This document shows, in pieces, positions 8,397 through 18,448 of a stretch of DNA of 64,000 nt; the first letter of the stretch is position 1; every line of letters starts with the position of its first letter. The notes under the pieces are model-generated. The model saw nothing but the letters and a program-made list of their open reading frames with translations, made no database searches and was not told the origin of the DNA. The translations under genes were made by a program, and so were the position numbers. The stretch is from the NCBI RefSeq assembly GCF_029961145.1, contig NZ_JASBRG010000006.1, forward strand, positions 235,603-299,602, written 5' to 3'. The stretch comes from Pinibacter soli. Lineage in GTDB: Bacteria > Bacteroidota > Bacteroidia > Chitinophagales > Chitinophagaceae.

Positions 8397-8541
8397 GTTT
8401 AACCGCAAAGGACTCAAAGGTTGCGCAGAGAAAACGAAGGGTTGTTTAAACTCATTTTACTACTCTTTTCCTACACTGAGTATTAAAGGGAGCAGCATCT
8501 TTTGCTTCCTTTGCGTACCTTTGGTTTCTTTGCGGTTAAAA
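8397..8541. repeat. Inverted repeat, family I (AACCGCAAAGGACTCAAAGG words)
   Basis: The left arm (8397-8440) carries GTTTAACCGCAAAGGACTCA and AAGGTTGCGCAGAGAAAACG. The right arm (8505-8541) carries CTTTGCGTACCTTTGG and TTTCTTTGCGGTTAAAAC. About 64 bases separate the arms. It sits between TlpA-like and S46 genes of one operon. A related element built from AACCACAGAG words is at 44016-44170. Confidence 0.78.
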
Positions 8542-8558
8542 CACCGCGGAGCGGTCTG

Positions 8559-9665
8559 CTATTTTGTACTGAAAATGGTTTCCAGCATTTTGTCTATTGC
8601 TTCACCTTTCAATCCTTCTGCTATTATCTTTCCGTTTGGATCGATGATCCATACAGCAGGGAGTCCGTCGATGCCATATTTTTGTGCAACAGGAGATAGT
8701 TTACCAGCTTTAAGATCAGATGCATTGTGCCACACGAGACCGTCTTTTTCAATAGCTTTTTTCCATGCACCTAAGTCGGAGTCCAATGAAAAGGAAATGA
8801 GCTCTAAGCCATAGGGATGGAATTTTTCATAAATGGATTTAGTGTGTTTGTTTTCCGCACGGCAAGGCACGCACCATGACGCCCAGAAATCCAGTAACAC
8901 ATATTTCCCTTTGAAAGAAGAAAGAGAAATTTTTGAACCGTCCGGTTGAATTGCGGTAAAATCCGGAGCAGCAACACCGCTTCCTACTTTTCGAAGAACA
9001 TCGGCACGCTCTTTCATTTCCAGGTAATATTTATGCTTTGGGAAGTAAGGTTTGAAAATGGTTAACATAGAATCAATCTCGTTGAACTTCATCATAGGCA
9101 AAGGCTCCTTTGCCATGTACAATGCGACCAGCGAGCTTGGATAGTTTCTAATAATAGAATCAGTATAATGTTTTTTATCGTCATCCTGTTGTTTGAAAAG
9201 AGCCATTTTTTCTTCTCTCGAAGCCGTCTTGCTCATCATCATGTCGTTGCGCTTAAAAGTTTGCTGCAAATAGAATTGATGGTATTGATTCAAACGGTCA
9301 TTTTCCGGGGTGCCGGTTACAGTGGCAGTGTACAATTTATCTTTGTTGCCTTTTATCGCTACAGTACCTTTTTCTGCAATGAAATCGATGCTGTAGTGAA
9401 GGCCAGCAAATCTTAGTTCATACACATCACTGAACAAAGTGGATGGAAGGTCGAATGAAAAATCTCCATTCGGCTTGCTCATTGAGCGGGCAACTGTATC
9501 TAACCCATGTTCTCCTGATCTTCTTATCACAAAAACTTTAGCCTCTTGTTGCAGGCCGGCAATATTTCCGCTAACAGTGCATTTATTGTCGTTTGCAAAA
9601 TTTTTAAAGGGAATGGCAAGTGGTAAGGCAAGCGCTAATACACACTTTAATCGACTCTTTTTCAC
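8559..9665 (-). CDS. TlpA-like thioredoxin-fold protein (DUF4369 + redoxin), GTG start
   Basis: A 369-residue exported thiol-disulfide protein. I choose GTG at 9665 because it gives a normal signal peptide (VKKSRLKCVLALALPLAIPF); the in-frame ATG at 9788 would overlap the previous gene and precede the signal with 41 charged residues. A DUF4369 domain (about 28-120) and a helical segment come before a TlpA domain with W264-C-V-P-C268. It follows the transglutaminase-like gene by 80 bases and precedes the S46 peptidase. With 4963-6084 it makes a pair of similar redox proteins in one operon, perhaps a reductase and its partner, or a duplication that has diverged. Confidence 0.87.
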   Translation of the reverse strand: MKKSRLKCVLALALPLAIPFKNFANDNKCTVSGNIAGLQQEAKVFVIRRSGEHGLDTVARSMSKPNGDFSFDLPSTLFSDVYELRFAGLHYSIDFIAEKGTVAIKGNKDKLYTATVTGTPENDRLNQYHQFYLQQTFKRNDMMMSKTASREEKMALFKQQDDDKKHYTDSIIRNYPSSLVALYMAKEPLPMMKFNEIDSMLTIFKPYFPKHKYYLEMKERADVLRKVGSGVAAPDFTAIQPDGSKISLSSFKGKYVLLDFWASWCVPCRAENKHTKSIYEKFHPYGLELISFSLDSDLGAWKKAIEKDGLVWHNASDLKAGKLSPVAQKYGIDGLPAVWIIDPNGKIIAEGLKGEAIDKMLETIFSTK

Positions 9666-9712
9666 GTTTAATTGTTTGTTTTTTAAAAAATCAGCAATAG
9701 GAGTTAGGGTAA

Positions 9713-9738
9713 AAGGGGCGAATACAATTCGCTCCTTT
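9713..9738. repeat. Short palindrome, family N (GGGGCGAATTCGCCCC type)
   Basis: AGGGGCGAATACAATTCGCT followed by CCTTTTT forms a hairpin in the 80-base gap between two operon genes. A better-kept copy is at 23794-23832. On the plus strand it has a T tail and could terminate antisense transcription. Confidence 0.55.
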
Positions 9739-9745
9739 TTACGGA

Positions 9746-10861
9746 TTATTTTTCGGCAACTAATGCGTTGATCATGGTGTTGTTCCATGTATGATTTTTT
9801 TGAAGCAAAGCAGCTTCAGTCAAAGAAAAATATTGATAGGTACGTGGAGCAGTGAAGGGGTTGTCCCATGTTGCATCAAAATAATAGTACCCTCCATTAT
9901 AGCTTACCCTGTTCCAGGCATGCGCCACACCGCCGCCATATCCTGAAACATTGTAGCATTGGATGCCTGCGGCGTTTGCCAACATATTTATAGCCCATGA
10001 ATAGCCACTACAAACCGCCTTCTTGTTTACAAAAACACCAAAGGCAGACTGAGAGTTATAATCCAAATTAGGCGTGCTATAATTGTAATCGTAGGCGGTA
10101 GGCGTTACAAAATTATAAATGGCAGTAAACTTTTGATCACTCGTCATACCGGGTGTTATAATACGGGCCAAAATTTGAGTAACAGAATCTTTGCACCTGT
10201 TGATCCTTGTTATGCAGTCGTTCATATCCGTTGGAGCGCTTGGCAATCCCTTAGGACCAGCAGAGGCTGTAATAGAAGTGGCATCTGCGTTAAAAAGGTA
10301 AACAATAAAGCCATATCCGGTTTGAGCTCCCAAAATCGTCTGCATTGTATTAACGTCAAGATTTTTATTGGTAATGGCAATTTGAATTTCTTGCCCCAAA
10401 GGAGAGCTTGCTACGGCAGTGATCAGATCATTGTAGCTGTTGACCTTTTTAGTGCCGGCTGGTACATTGTTTGGATCGATGCCCAACTTGAAGGGCATAT
10501 ATTTTATGTCAACCGCAAGAATCTTTGCAGTCGAATTGTAAGTCTGAACAATCGTATATGCATACTTCAAAGAATTGTCATTAGATGTTGCGCTTGAAAA
10601 AGCATTAGCCGTTGTGATGCTTATCTGCGATTCCGACAGATTCATGACCGACATATCCATGTAGATAGTTGGTGTCAATGCTTTTATTGCCGTCGTTAAA
10701 AGGTCGGTTATTTCCTGTTGGCTCTTCGGCTTTGGGAAGTTGTTGGTTGGGGGCGGATTCTGCTGGTTATTGTCAGGAGTGGAATTGCCCGATTTTGAAC
10801 ATGCTGATATAACCAGCACCATTGCAAAAGTCAGTATTGATAATGTTTGTTTGAGTTTCAT
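9746..10861 (-). CDS. Lipoprotein with transglutaminase-like (papain-fold) domain
   Basis: A 371-residue lipoprotein (VLVISAC, lipid-bearing Cys21), followed by a Pro/Asn/Gln-rich spacer (24-47) and a domain of unknown type. The C-terminal third has a full transglutaminase-core triad: C284 in KKAVCSGYSWA, H314 in GVAHAWNRV and D329 in YYFDATWDNP. In bacteria this fold is more often a protease or amidase than a cross-linking enzyme. It follows the PKD-like lipoprotein gene in the SusCD locus, separated by a 132-base gap that carries an inverted repeat. Being anchored to a membrane in a SusCD locus, it may act on the captured ligand at the surface or in the periplasm. The domain call is secure; the reaction is inferred. 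Confidence 0.82.
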   Translation of the reverse strand: MKLKQTLSILTFAMVLVISACSKSGNSTPDNNQQNPPPTNNFPKPKSQQEITDLLTTAIKALTPTIYMDMSVMNLSESQISITTANAFSSATSNDNSLKYAYTIVQTYNSTAKILAVDIKYMPFKLGIDPNNVPAGTKKVNSYNDLITAVASSPLGQEIQIAITNKNLDVNTMQTILGAQTGYGFIVYLFNADATSITASAGPKGLPSAPTDMNDCITRINRCKDSVTQILARIITPGMTSDQKFTAIYNFVTPTAYDYNYSTPNLDYNSQSAFGVFVNKKAVCSGYSWAINMLANAAGIQCYNVSGYGGGVAHAWNRVSYNGGYYYFDATWDNPFTAPRTYQYFSLTEAALLQKNHTWNNTMINALVAEK

Positions 10862-10920
10862 AAAAAACCTTTTTGTTTGTCAGAAATATTTTTCACGGAC
10901 ATTGGAGTAAGTAAGAAGAG

Positions 10921-10994
10921 AAGGAAAAAGTCAAAAAATCCAAAAGCTGCAAATCCAGGTTTTGGATTTTGACTTTTTCCTTTTGACTTTTTCC
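10921..10994. repeat. Inverted repeat, family M (GTCAAAA / TTTTGAC words)
   Basis: The left arm AAGGAAAAAGTCAAAAAATC (10921-10940) pairs with the right arm GGATTTTGACTTTTTCC (10964-10980), and a second word TTTTGACTTTTTCC follows to 10994. It abuts the stop codon of the PKD-like gene. A single tandem arm of related words is near 29873-29905. Confidence 0.75.
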
Positions 10995-12655
10995 TAGAAT
11001 GGTTTATAGTTCATTGCTGAAATTTTTCCTGAAATGTTTGTGTATGCTTTCATTGGTTCGCCCGTCATTGCGCCGGTAATACCATTAATAGGTATCTGCA
11101 ACAAGGTGCTCTTAGTGCCATCGTAAAGCGCTACATATAAAATCTGCCCATCACTTGGATGACCATTTGATTTAAATATCTGCATGCAGGTGATAACATT
11201 GCCGGCGTAGGTTGTGCTGATATCATAATACAGATTAGATGTTATGTAGTTATTGCTCACATAGATTTTTGTATCGGTAGCATAGAACATTATAGGGCCT
11301 CTGTTGCCGAATGAAAAATATTTGGCAGCATCAATGTCTGTAGCATTACTGATAGTGTCGATGATAATACCACGCTGGTTGCTGGTAAGTATGAGGTTTT
11401 TTGTGTTGTCGCCAGGATAAGCAGGATCAGGAAGCCTTCCCAGATCAACAATGTGTACTCTACGTGTTCCTGCTTTTGGAGAAACAGGGTTTGTAAAGTT
11501 TACATCTTGCATTACACAATACCAGTATTTTGAAAAATATGGACTAAGTCTGCCTGGGCTGAACCCTTGCTCTGCATACACCATCCACTTACCCGGAGCG
11601 CTTAAGCTAAAGCCGCCTGTAGGAGCCGTGCCAGTGAATGTGCCTACAGTCTTATCATTTTTTGCAGCTAAAAAACGTCTTGCATTTTGATCATAGAATA
11701 TGGCAGCGTTCGGAGCGTTGCTTGCAGTTACGTTGTCAATATCCATCGCATAATACGGCGTTGCTACATAGTTGCCCGGGCTCACAGAGTTGGCCAAAAA
11801 GCTTTGCACGCCAAAAGGAATAAAGCCTGCAGGCTGGATCTGTCCCTGGTAATACAAGCCGCCGTTATTAATCAGCACCTCGTTTGCCCCGCTTACTCCA
11901 TATGCCGTGAAGTTATTAGAAGAAGGGGCCGGACTGAATAAGCCATTATAGTCAGATAGTGTTTTTAACGTGCCAAAATCTGTGCGATAGCCTCCATTTG
12001 GATAAGTGAACACGTAAACTTTGCTATCTGCTCCGCTTGACCCATGATTGTTAAAGTTTACAGAGCGGGCCTCGCCTTCAATTTTTTTACCGTTGGTTAT
12101 TGAGAAAACATTTCTTTGAATTGAATCTGTGCCGGTTGGTACAAGCGTATTCACCTTGGTGTTTACAATGATGCTTACATCACAAGATGTGGCATCTCCG
12201 TGCAGCAGCATTAGACCTTGCATAGCGAATGAGCTTACTGCAAGTGGTCTGTTGATCACTTGCGCTACATTTCCGTTTGCAGGGTCAAACACGTGCAGCC
12301 TCAGCATATAATTTCCCGGACTGAAATACATGTTGCCTGACAGGTTTTGTTTGGTGCTCAAAACGGTATCAGTGAATTTTCCTGTAAATGGATCAGGCGT
12401 TGATTCCACTTTCGTGAGACGCCACTCGTATGTCAGTTTAGAAGGATCAACTCCGTTCACGAAAACCGGGGTAACGGTGTATGGGTCATTTTGCCTGATA
12501 ACCATTTGACCACTAAATTTTGACGTGTCTACAAAAGCGTTGCTCAGGTTTTTATAGGTATAGTTCCCGTTATCCTTGTAGCAGCCTGCAAACGCAAGCG
12601 CTGCTGCACCCAATACTATAATTGATTTAAATTTTTTCATTAGTGACTTTTTCAT
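10994..12655 (-). CDS. PKD-like family lipoprotein of a SusCD locus
   Basis: A 553-residue lipoprotein (ALAFAGCYKDNGNYTYK). The segment right after the lipid-bearing cysteine and the PYTVTPVF region match the Bacteroidota PKD-like family found next to SusD genes; the rest is likely beta-propeller or beta-sandwich. A start five codons downstream (MKKFKS, 12640) is equally possible. It is the fourth gene after SusC, 35 bases from the DUF4843 gene, so it is very likely co-transcribed. Its probable role is a surface-exposed ligand-binding subunit. It has no catalytic motif that I recognise. Confidence 0.8.
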   Translation of the reverse strand: MKKSLMKKFKSIIVLGAAALAFAGCYKDNGNYTYKNLSNAFVDTSKFSGQMVIRQNDPYTVTPVFVNGVDPSKLTYEWRLTKVESTPDPFTGKFTDTVLSTKQNLSGNMYFSPGNYMLRLHVFDPANGNVAQVINRPLAVSSFAMQGLMLLHGDATSCDVSIIVNTKVNTLVPTGTDSIQRNVFSITNGKKIEGEARSVNFNNHGSSGADSKVYVFTYPNGGYRTDFGTLKTLSDYNGLFSPAPSSNNFTAYGVSGANEVLINNGGLYYQGQIQPAGFIPFGVQSFLANSVSPGNYVATPYYAMDIDNVTASNAPNAAIFYDQNARRFLAAKNDKTVGTFTGTAPTGGFSLSAPGKWMVYAEQGFSPGRLSPYFSKYWYCVMQDVNFTNPVSPKAGTRRVHIVDLGRLPDPAYPGDNTKNLILTSNQRGIIIDTISNATDIDAAKYFSFGNRGPIMFYATDTKIYVSNNYITSNLYYDISTTYAGNVITCMQIFKSNGHPSDGQILYVALYDGTKSTLLQIPINGITGAMTGEPMKAYTNISGKISAMNYKPF

Positions 12656-12690
12656 TTGTAATTAATACAGCAATTCAGTTTCCGTTTAAA

Positions 12691-13467
12691 CTAGCCAAGT
12701 CCCGGGCCTCCAAATGTTGGGAAGAATATGTTCACACCATTTTCGTCCTTTAATTGTAGTGTGAATGTCTTTCCTCTGTTGTAGTTGTTTAAGGCACTTC
12801 TGATTGTTGAATTATAGTTTTCCATTATAATGCGATTGGATGGATCCGGTAAATTGGTAATGTGGCATGAATCAAGAATAAACTTGGTACGCACTTGTGA
12901 AAACGGGCTGCCAAACGCTGCAGCATAATTTGGCTTGGAAGCGTCAGTGGTAGATGGCTCCCAGTTGTCGGGTCTCAGGAATTTATATCCCCAAAGGAAG
13001 ATGGCTTTTGTTTTACCGGTATAGCCAAGTTTGAAGTCGCTGTTCTCTGTTACCGCAAGTTGCAATCGCAAAACAGAGTCTTTCACAACTGCTTTTTTGT
13101 AAATAACAATAGGGATATTTATTTTAAATGCTCCTGCAGGCATTATTTTACTTCCAATCTTAAAGTCTACATTCTCTACCGCGTTTGAACTGTCAGTGAT
13201 TACATTGATGCCAATTTCCCTGTCTGTTGATGTAGCATTGCCCATAATGTTTGCTTCGAACCATAGAGTATCCTGCGTGGTTACATTAGGGTGAAAAGGA
13301 AAAGAGTATATTAAGGAATCGCGTGATTGCTTTGAGTCGAATTCACCAGGAATACGAAAGTATACGCGGGCATCCTGCTGGTAGCTGTCGATGCTGCTTT
13401 TTTTGCAGGCAGTTAATAGAGACATGCCTGCTATAAATGCTCCTGCGATGTATATTAATGCTTTCAT
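12691..13467 (-). CDS. DUF4843-type lipoprotein of a SusCD locus
   Basis: A 258-residue lipoprotein (SLLTACKKSS, lipid-bearing cysteine near 21). Its body is predicted all-beta and resembles the DUF4843 family, which typically follows SusD and precedes a PKD-like lipoprotein in Bacteroidota. The short segment WGYKFLRPDNWEPS is typical of that family. It is 34 bases after susD and 35 bases before the next gene, so it belongs to the same transcript. Function is unknown; by position, an accessory surface lipoprotein. The family call rests on architecture and context and is moderately sure. Confidence 0.78.
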   Translation of the reverse strand: MKALIYIAGAFIAGMSLLTACKKSSIDSYQQDARVYFRIPGEFDSKQSRDSLIYSFPFHPNVTTQDTLWFEANIMGNATSTDREIGINVITDSSNAVENVDFKIGSKIMPAGAFKINIPIVIYKKAVVKDSVLRLQLAVTENSDFKLGYTGKTKAIFLWGYKFLRPDNWEPSTTDASKPNYAAAFGSPFSQVRTKFILDSCHITNLPDPSNRIIMENYNSTIRSALNNYNRGKTFTLQLKDENGVNIFFPTFGGPGLG

Positions 13468-13501
13468 TTTAAAATTTTATTAAAGTGAAATGATGTTGTT
13501 A

Positions 13502-15040
13502 CTAGTTAGGGTTGTATTCGATTTCATTGTTTGGTTTTGGTAACTGCCATGTTGCAGCAACACCGTAGGAGCTGTAGTTGGCCCATACACCCGAACCGTT
13601 AGCCGACGTAGGGAAAGTAACCGGAACGCTTCTGTTTCTTTTTGCATAGAACCAGAACTGGCCCTCGCACTGAAACTCTTTCCAATATTCTTTTGTCAAT
13701 TCAAGGCGAATATTGGACGCGGATAAATTGCTGACAAGGTTGTTAGTAATGCCTCTGTGTGAGCGCACTTCATTCAAATAACCAACAGCCGTTGGCAAAT
13801 CACCGTTTGACATTAATAGCGCTTCTGCAGCGATGTAGTTCATTTCTGAACGACGGATTAACGGGATGCGAGCCGCGAACTCGGGGTTATAACCTGCGGG
13901 CTGATAATACTTCTTTGATACGTAGTAGTTAGAGTTTATGTCTGCCGGTACAATGTTTGGATCAGCAACCTGTAAAAACCTGTAGTCTGTTACGCCAGTG
14001 CTAACAGTGTTTGTGTTTTCATACAGTCCTTCGAAATAATATGTTGTAGAGCTACCCGAAGTTGTTTTCCCTTTCTTCACCAACTGATTATTGGTGGCTG
14101 CTGAAATGAACCAGTTATTTGCAATGGTTTGCAAATTGAATACGTTCAATGCAAACAGGTGTTCAGTAGAGAATGTGAAGTCTTTGTTTTTGTTATCGTT
14201 GGTCAGAAGACTAGATGGATCTACCCATGGAAAAATCTGATCACCTACAGACATTACTTCTTTTGCTGTAGCCAGTGCGTTTGTGTAATCTCTTTGCCAC
14301 ATGTAAACACGTGCCATCAAACCTTTTACTGCATAGTAGTTAAGACGCATGTTGCGGTTGTTCAGGAAAACATCAGCAGACTTCTTCTGCCCTTTAACAA
14401 TAGGGTCAGCTTGCAAATAAGTCGCGGCATCTTTCAAATCGCTGATCACAAAACCTAATACTTCGTTACCTGTAGAAGCTTTCGTCACTTGCGTGGAAAG
14501 TGTTTTTACATAAGGTATAGAAGGTTGCGTAAGGCTCAATGAGTCATTTAATGCAAACATTTTAAACACTTCAAAGTGAAGAAATGCTCTCAAGGCAAGC
14601 GCCTCTCCTTTAATGATAGAATAGTTGTCGCCCGTAAAAATTGTTTTATCCTTATCGATGTTATCCAGGATATTGTTTACGTTGGCTTCGATGTTATATA
14701 AACCGCCCCAGAACTGATCAACTCTCGGTTTGATATTTGTTTGATTATAAATGGTTGCATTGTATCCTGCATTACCCAGATCCGCATATTGGGTTGATGT
14801 TGGTTCATACATTTTCGCCAACGCATCGAAGAAACCAAATGACAGTTCACGGCCGTACAATGCCTCTGGCGTCATCATTGTGTATGCGCCTATCAATGCA
14901 TCTTTATATCCCTGCTCAGTTTTTAACAGAACATCGGATTTTACTTTGGTTTTGGGCTGTACATCCAACCATTTTTTGCAGGATGTTGCCGTAACTAAAA
15001 CAACGGCAGAAAATATGATGATGAATTTGAATCGTTTCAT
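13502..15040 (-). CDS. RagB/SusD family outer-membrane lipoprotein
   Basis: A 512-residue surface lipoprotein that forms the lid of a SusC-type transporter and helps bind ligand. The signal peptide ends in TATSCKKWLDVQPKTK, the classic SusD start after the lipid-bearing cysteine. TPR-like helical repeats follow, with typical landmarks GEALALRAFLHFEVFKMFA (about 150) and RRSEMNYIAAEALL (about 400). The C-terminal PNNEIEYNPN is the usual end of the family. It is 24 bases downstream of susC. SusD sequence does not reveal the ligand; RagB, a homologue, handles peptides, which suits the S46 peptidase in this locus. Confidence 0.95.
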   Translation of the reverse strand: MKRFKFIIIFSAVVLVTATSCKKWLDVQPKTKVKSDVLLKTEQGYKDALIGAYTMMTPEALYGRELSFGFFDALAKMYEPTSTQYADLGNAGYNATIYNQTNIKPRVDQFWGGLYNIEANVNNILDNIDKDKTIFTGDNYSIIKGEALALRAFLHFEVFKMFALNDSLSLTQPSIPYVKTLSTQVTKASTGNEVLGFVISDLKDAATYLQADPIVKGQKKSADVFLNNRNMRLNYYAVKGLMARVYMWQRDYTNALATAKEVMSVGDQIFPWVDPSSLLTNDNKNKDFTFSTEHLFALNVFNLQTIANNWFISAATNNQLVKKGKTTSGSSTTYYFEGLYENTNTVSTGVTDYRFLQVADPNIVPADINSNYYVSKKYYQPAGYNPEFAARIPLIRRSEMNYIAAEALLMSNGDLPTAVGYLNEVRSHRGITNNLVSNLSASNIRLELTKEYWKEFQCEGQFWFYAKRNRSVPVTFPTSANGSGVWANYSSYGVAATWQLPKPNNEIEYNPN

Positions 15041-15064
15041 TTTTAAAAAAAGCTGGTTTGTTAA

Positions 15065-18000
15065 TTAAAAATTGGCATACAGTGTAAATGAACAGCTGCG
15101 TGCAAATGGATAAGAAGTTCCTCTTTCAATTCTTATAGAAGAGAATTGATAAGGATCGTTCATATTGAACAATACTCTCAGTCTTTGCATTTTCATTTTT
15201 TGAACGAATCTGAATTTGTAGAAATCGTAACCTGCATAAACGGAAGCGATGTCTATCTCATTCTGCTCCTGTACAAACCTCGAAGTTGCCTGTGTGAAAG
15301 TTCTGGTTGCTCCAAGTCCTTTGTACAGTGCTATGTCACCCGGTTTTTTCCAGCTGTCATAGTATGCACGTTTGTCAACGTTGGAGTTTATATCAGCATT
15401 CTCAACTTTATCTACAAGTGTCTGGTTGTACATCTGTCCACCCGTAGTGTACCTGCATGAGAAACCAATACTAAAGCCTTTGTATTCATAGTTTGCTCCA
15501 AATACACCAAATAGTGTTGGCTGTCCGTTTCCTACAACAACTTTGTCATTTACGTTCCATGTGTCTGTAACGGTGCCATCAGCTTTTACAAAAATTTCTT
15601 TGCCGGTTGCAGGATCTATGCCATTGGATTTAACTGCCCAAATAGCATCCAGCGATTGTCCTTCCTGGAAACGAACCAACGGTTTGTTTGAATTTCTTTT
15701 AGCAGAACTGTCATCCATTACTTTATTCAGGCTCTGGAGTGAGTTTGAAATCTTCTGGATGGTGTTTTTGTTAGAAGCACCAGACACGTACAGGTTCAAT
15801 GAGCTACGGTTTGCAGGATTAGAAAACACCCTGTAATTAACCTTAAACTCGTACCCAACATTCAACAATTGGCCAAGGTTTTCTTTGTATGAATTGAATC
15901 CATTAGAAGGAGGCGTTGTGATATCCGTCAACAGATTGTTGGTTGTAGAGCGGTAATGATCAAAACGAACAGTCACTTTATCAAGGATGTTCATGTCGAA
16001 GCCTACGTTGAAATCGTAGCGTTGCTGCCATTTCAAATTCTCGTTTGCAAGGCCATTCAGATAAGTACCAACCTGTCCCAGGTAAGATTTGTCGGTAAAA
16101 TAGTTATACAACAACATCGCCTGGTAAGAGTTGAAGTTTTGCGACCCGGTATAACCTATAGAAGAACGTAGTTTCAATTGTTTGATAACGTTCGTCATTC
16201 CCTGGAAGAATCTCTCTTTGTGAACGTTCCAACCAATACCTGCAGACCAGAAAGTGCCCCATGGGTTGTTTGCTCCAAATTGAGATGATGCACTTCTTCT
16301 GATAGAGAAGTCGGCAAAATATTTATCTGAGAAAGAATAGTTACCTGCGGCAAGGAAACCTATTTCTCTGTTGACAGATTCGCTACCTGTAGGCTTGGTG
16401 CCGACAAGATATTGATTGGCGAAGATGATGTTATCCATTTTGTCATTAGGAAAACCCACCGCGGTATATTGAAAATTTTCTGATTTGTCCTGGCGGATGA
16501 TCATCCCTGCGTTCGCAAAAAGGCTGTGTCTGCCAAAAGACTTGTTATAGTTAAGGTTCAGGTCACCGCTAAGTGCAGAAAATTTACCGTTACCTTTTGT
16601 ATAACTTCCCTTTGTGAAGAAGGCAGAGTCTACGTAGTTGATAAAGCTAGTGTGCTTACTGGAGTAGAATAGGTCCGAACCGTTTACTGTGTTAGTGAAA
16701 CCAAGTCTGGCAGTAAGCTTCAGGTTGTTATTGAAAGTGTAATCAAGATAAGTGTTGTTGGTAAGGTCGGTGTAGTTATTAGTGCTTCTCATGTAAGGCA
16801 CATTGTACAATGGATTGTAAACAGGTGTAGAAACATTGGGCCCCTGGCCGAGCAACATGCTTACGCTTCCATCTGCATTGTAAGGTTTCCAGTATGGATT
16901 TAATTTTGCGTACTCAGAAAAGTCGCCATAAGGAGAGTTGGTCGCCTTTACATAAGAATATTGAAGAACATTTCTGAATGATATTTTTTTGTAGCGATAG
17001 ATCAGCGTCATTGCGCCACCGAAGTTTTCACGACCCGAGCCTTTCATTACACCCGGATTGTTACCTGTGAACAACGTTAAGCCGGCACGCAGCGCATCAT
17101 TACCTACTTCCATGTTAAGCGTGTGCTTGTAGCCAATCGCGGTTTTCACCGGTTGTGCCAGCCAGTCAGTATTTACACCGTTTTGAACCTGGTTCCAGTT
17201 GTTATAATACAAGCTGTCTTTGCTCAATCCAAAAATCGGAACGCCAGATGTAGCATCATAAGCACCAACTATTTTTTCAAGGTCAAGTTTTTCCTTTGAA
17301 TTTGTCAGGTTATAACTGCTCAGGTCCGGCATTTCAACGTTTATTGTTCCCGTGTAATCAATACGAAGCTCGCCTGGTTTTACTTTTATAGTTTCGATAA
17401 CCACTACACCATTTGCAGCTTTAGAACCATAAATAGCTTTCGCAGCAGCATCTTTCAAAATGGTAACGGTTTCTATACGGTTAATATCAAGGTCGTACAC
17501 TTTTTGAACTGTGCTTTCAAAGCCGTCAACGATAAAGAGCGGCATGTTTGGATCAGTAGTATATTGCTTTGTTACATCAGGGAAGGTAGAAGTACCCCTG
17601 ATTTGCATATTGGGCATTTTATTGGGATCCGAACCGTTTACATAATCGTCCGCTATTTTTAATGTTGGCTCAATAGCTCTAAGGCTTTGGAAAACGTTGG
17701 TAGTACCTGCGTTTAACAATTCCTGGCGTGTGATCTTGGTAGAAGAACCCGTAAAACTTTCCGCTTTACGGTTAAACATACCCGTGATAACCACATCATT
17801 CATGCGGCGGTCGTCCAGGCTCATCTTAATGCTCATGGGGCTGTTTTGAGAAACAGCAATTTCTGCAGGCGAATAACCTACATAGCTGATCACCAAAACG
17901 TCACTTGCAGAAGCATTGATCTTAAACTGACCTTTTGTATTGGAACTGGTGGAAACTTTAGTTCCTTTTACCGTTACCGTTGCACCTTGCAGAGGAAGAC

Positions 18001-18448
18001 CTTCCGTATTGTAGATCATACCGGAAACAGGAGCCGGATGCACGGAAGTATCTCCTCTTAGTTGAGCAGGTTCCTGTGCTGTTGCTGACTCTTTGTGCGA
18101 CAGGATGATGTCTGTTCCGTTAATGCGGTATTGAATTGGCTGATCAGCAAGAACCGTATTTAGCGCCTGCTGTAAAGGCATTTCACGCACCGATACAGTT
18201 ACCGGCTTTGCATTTTTGAACAACTCATTTCGTCCGAAGACAGTGTAGCCCGTTTGCTTTTTAATGGAAGAGAATACTTCCTTAAGTGGCATATTTTTCG
18301 CAGAAAGCGTTACCGATTGTGCAGTTGCATAAGCGGTTAAAAAAGTCACGGCGAAGAACAGAAGCGTCAGTTTTGTGTAGAGAAAAGTTTTGGGCAAATT
18401 TCTGCGCCTCCAGGCGGCAGCCTTGTGCCGTCTTCCGGTTTTTTGCAT
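15065..18448 (-). CDS. SusC/RagA TonB-dependent outer-membrane transporter with STN signalling domain
   Basis: A 1127-residue TonB-linked transporter. After the signal peptide (to about 44) comes an STN/secretin-type domain (about 46-118), which contacts a FecR anti-sigma factor in transducer-type receptors. Next are a carboxypeptidase-regulatory beta-sandwich (about 138-218, GLPLQGATVTVKGT), the plug (about 225-350, PLFIVDGFE and AKAIYGSKAANGVVVI) and the barrel, ending in the aromatic FTLYANF. It sits 116 bases after fecR and starts a run of genes with very short gaps. The STN domain plus the adjacent sigma/FecR pair indicates that ligand binding switches on its own locus. The ligand is not readable from sequence. 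Confidence 0.96.
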   Translation of the reverse strand: MQKTGRRHKAAAWRRRNLPKTFLYTKLTLLFFAVTFLTAYATAQSVTLSAKNMPLKEVFSSIKKQTGYTVFGRNELFKNAKPVTVSVREMPLQQALNTVLADQPIQYRINGTDIILSHKESATAQEPAQLRGDTSVHPAPVSGMIYNTEGLPLQGATVTVKGTKVSTSSNTKGQFKINASASDVLVISYVGYSPAEIAVSQNSPMSIKMSLDDRRMNDVVITGMFNRKAESFTGSSTKITRQELLNAGTTNVFQSLRAIEPTLKIADDYVNGSDPNKMPNMQIRGTSTFPDVTKQYTTDPNMPLFIVDGFESTVQKVYDLDINRIETVTILKDAAAKAIYGSKAANGVVVIETIKVKPGELRIDYTGTINVEMPDLSSYNLTNSKEKLDLEKIVGAYDATSGVPIFGLSKDSLYYNNWNQVQNGVNTDWLAQPVKTAIGYKHTLNMEVGNDALRAGLTLFTGNNPGVMKGSGRENFGGAMTLIYRYKKISFRNVLQYSYVKATNSPYGDFSEYAKLNPYWKPYNADGSVSMLLGQGPNVSTPVYNPLYNVPYMRSTNNYTDLTNNTYLDYTFNNNLKLTARLGFTNTVNGSDLFYSSKHTSFINYVDSAFFTKGSYTKGNGKFSALSGDLNLNYNKSFGRHSLFANAGMIIRQDKSENFQYTAVGFPNDKMDNIIFANQYLVGTKPTGSESVNREIGFLAAGNYSFSDKYFADFSIRRSASSQFGANNPWGTFWSAGIGWNVHKERFFQGMTNVIKQLKLRSSIGYTGSQNFNSYQAMLLYNYFTDKSYLGQVGTYLNGLANENLKWQQRYDFNVGFDMNILDKVTVRFDHYRSTTNNLLTDITTPPSNGFNSYKENLGQLLNVGYEFKVNYRVFSNPANRSSLNLYVSGASNKNTIQKISNSLQSLNKVMDDSSAKRNSNKPLVRFQEGQSLDAIWAVKSNGIDPATGKEIFVKADGTVTDTWNVNDKVVVGNGQPTLFGVFGANYEYKGFSIGFSCRYTTGGQMYNQTLVDKVENADINSNVDKRAYYDSWKKPGDIALYKGLGATRTFTQATSRFVQEQNEIDIASVYAGYDFYKFRFVQKMKMQRLRVLFNMNDPYQFSSIRIERGTSYPFARSCSFTLYANF

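Noticed and set aside
9666..9788. ATG 9788 as start of the second TlpA-like protein
   Set aside because: It would overlap the upstream gene by 43 bases and place 41 charged residues ahead of the signal peptide; GTG 9665 fits better.
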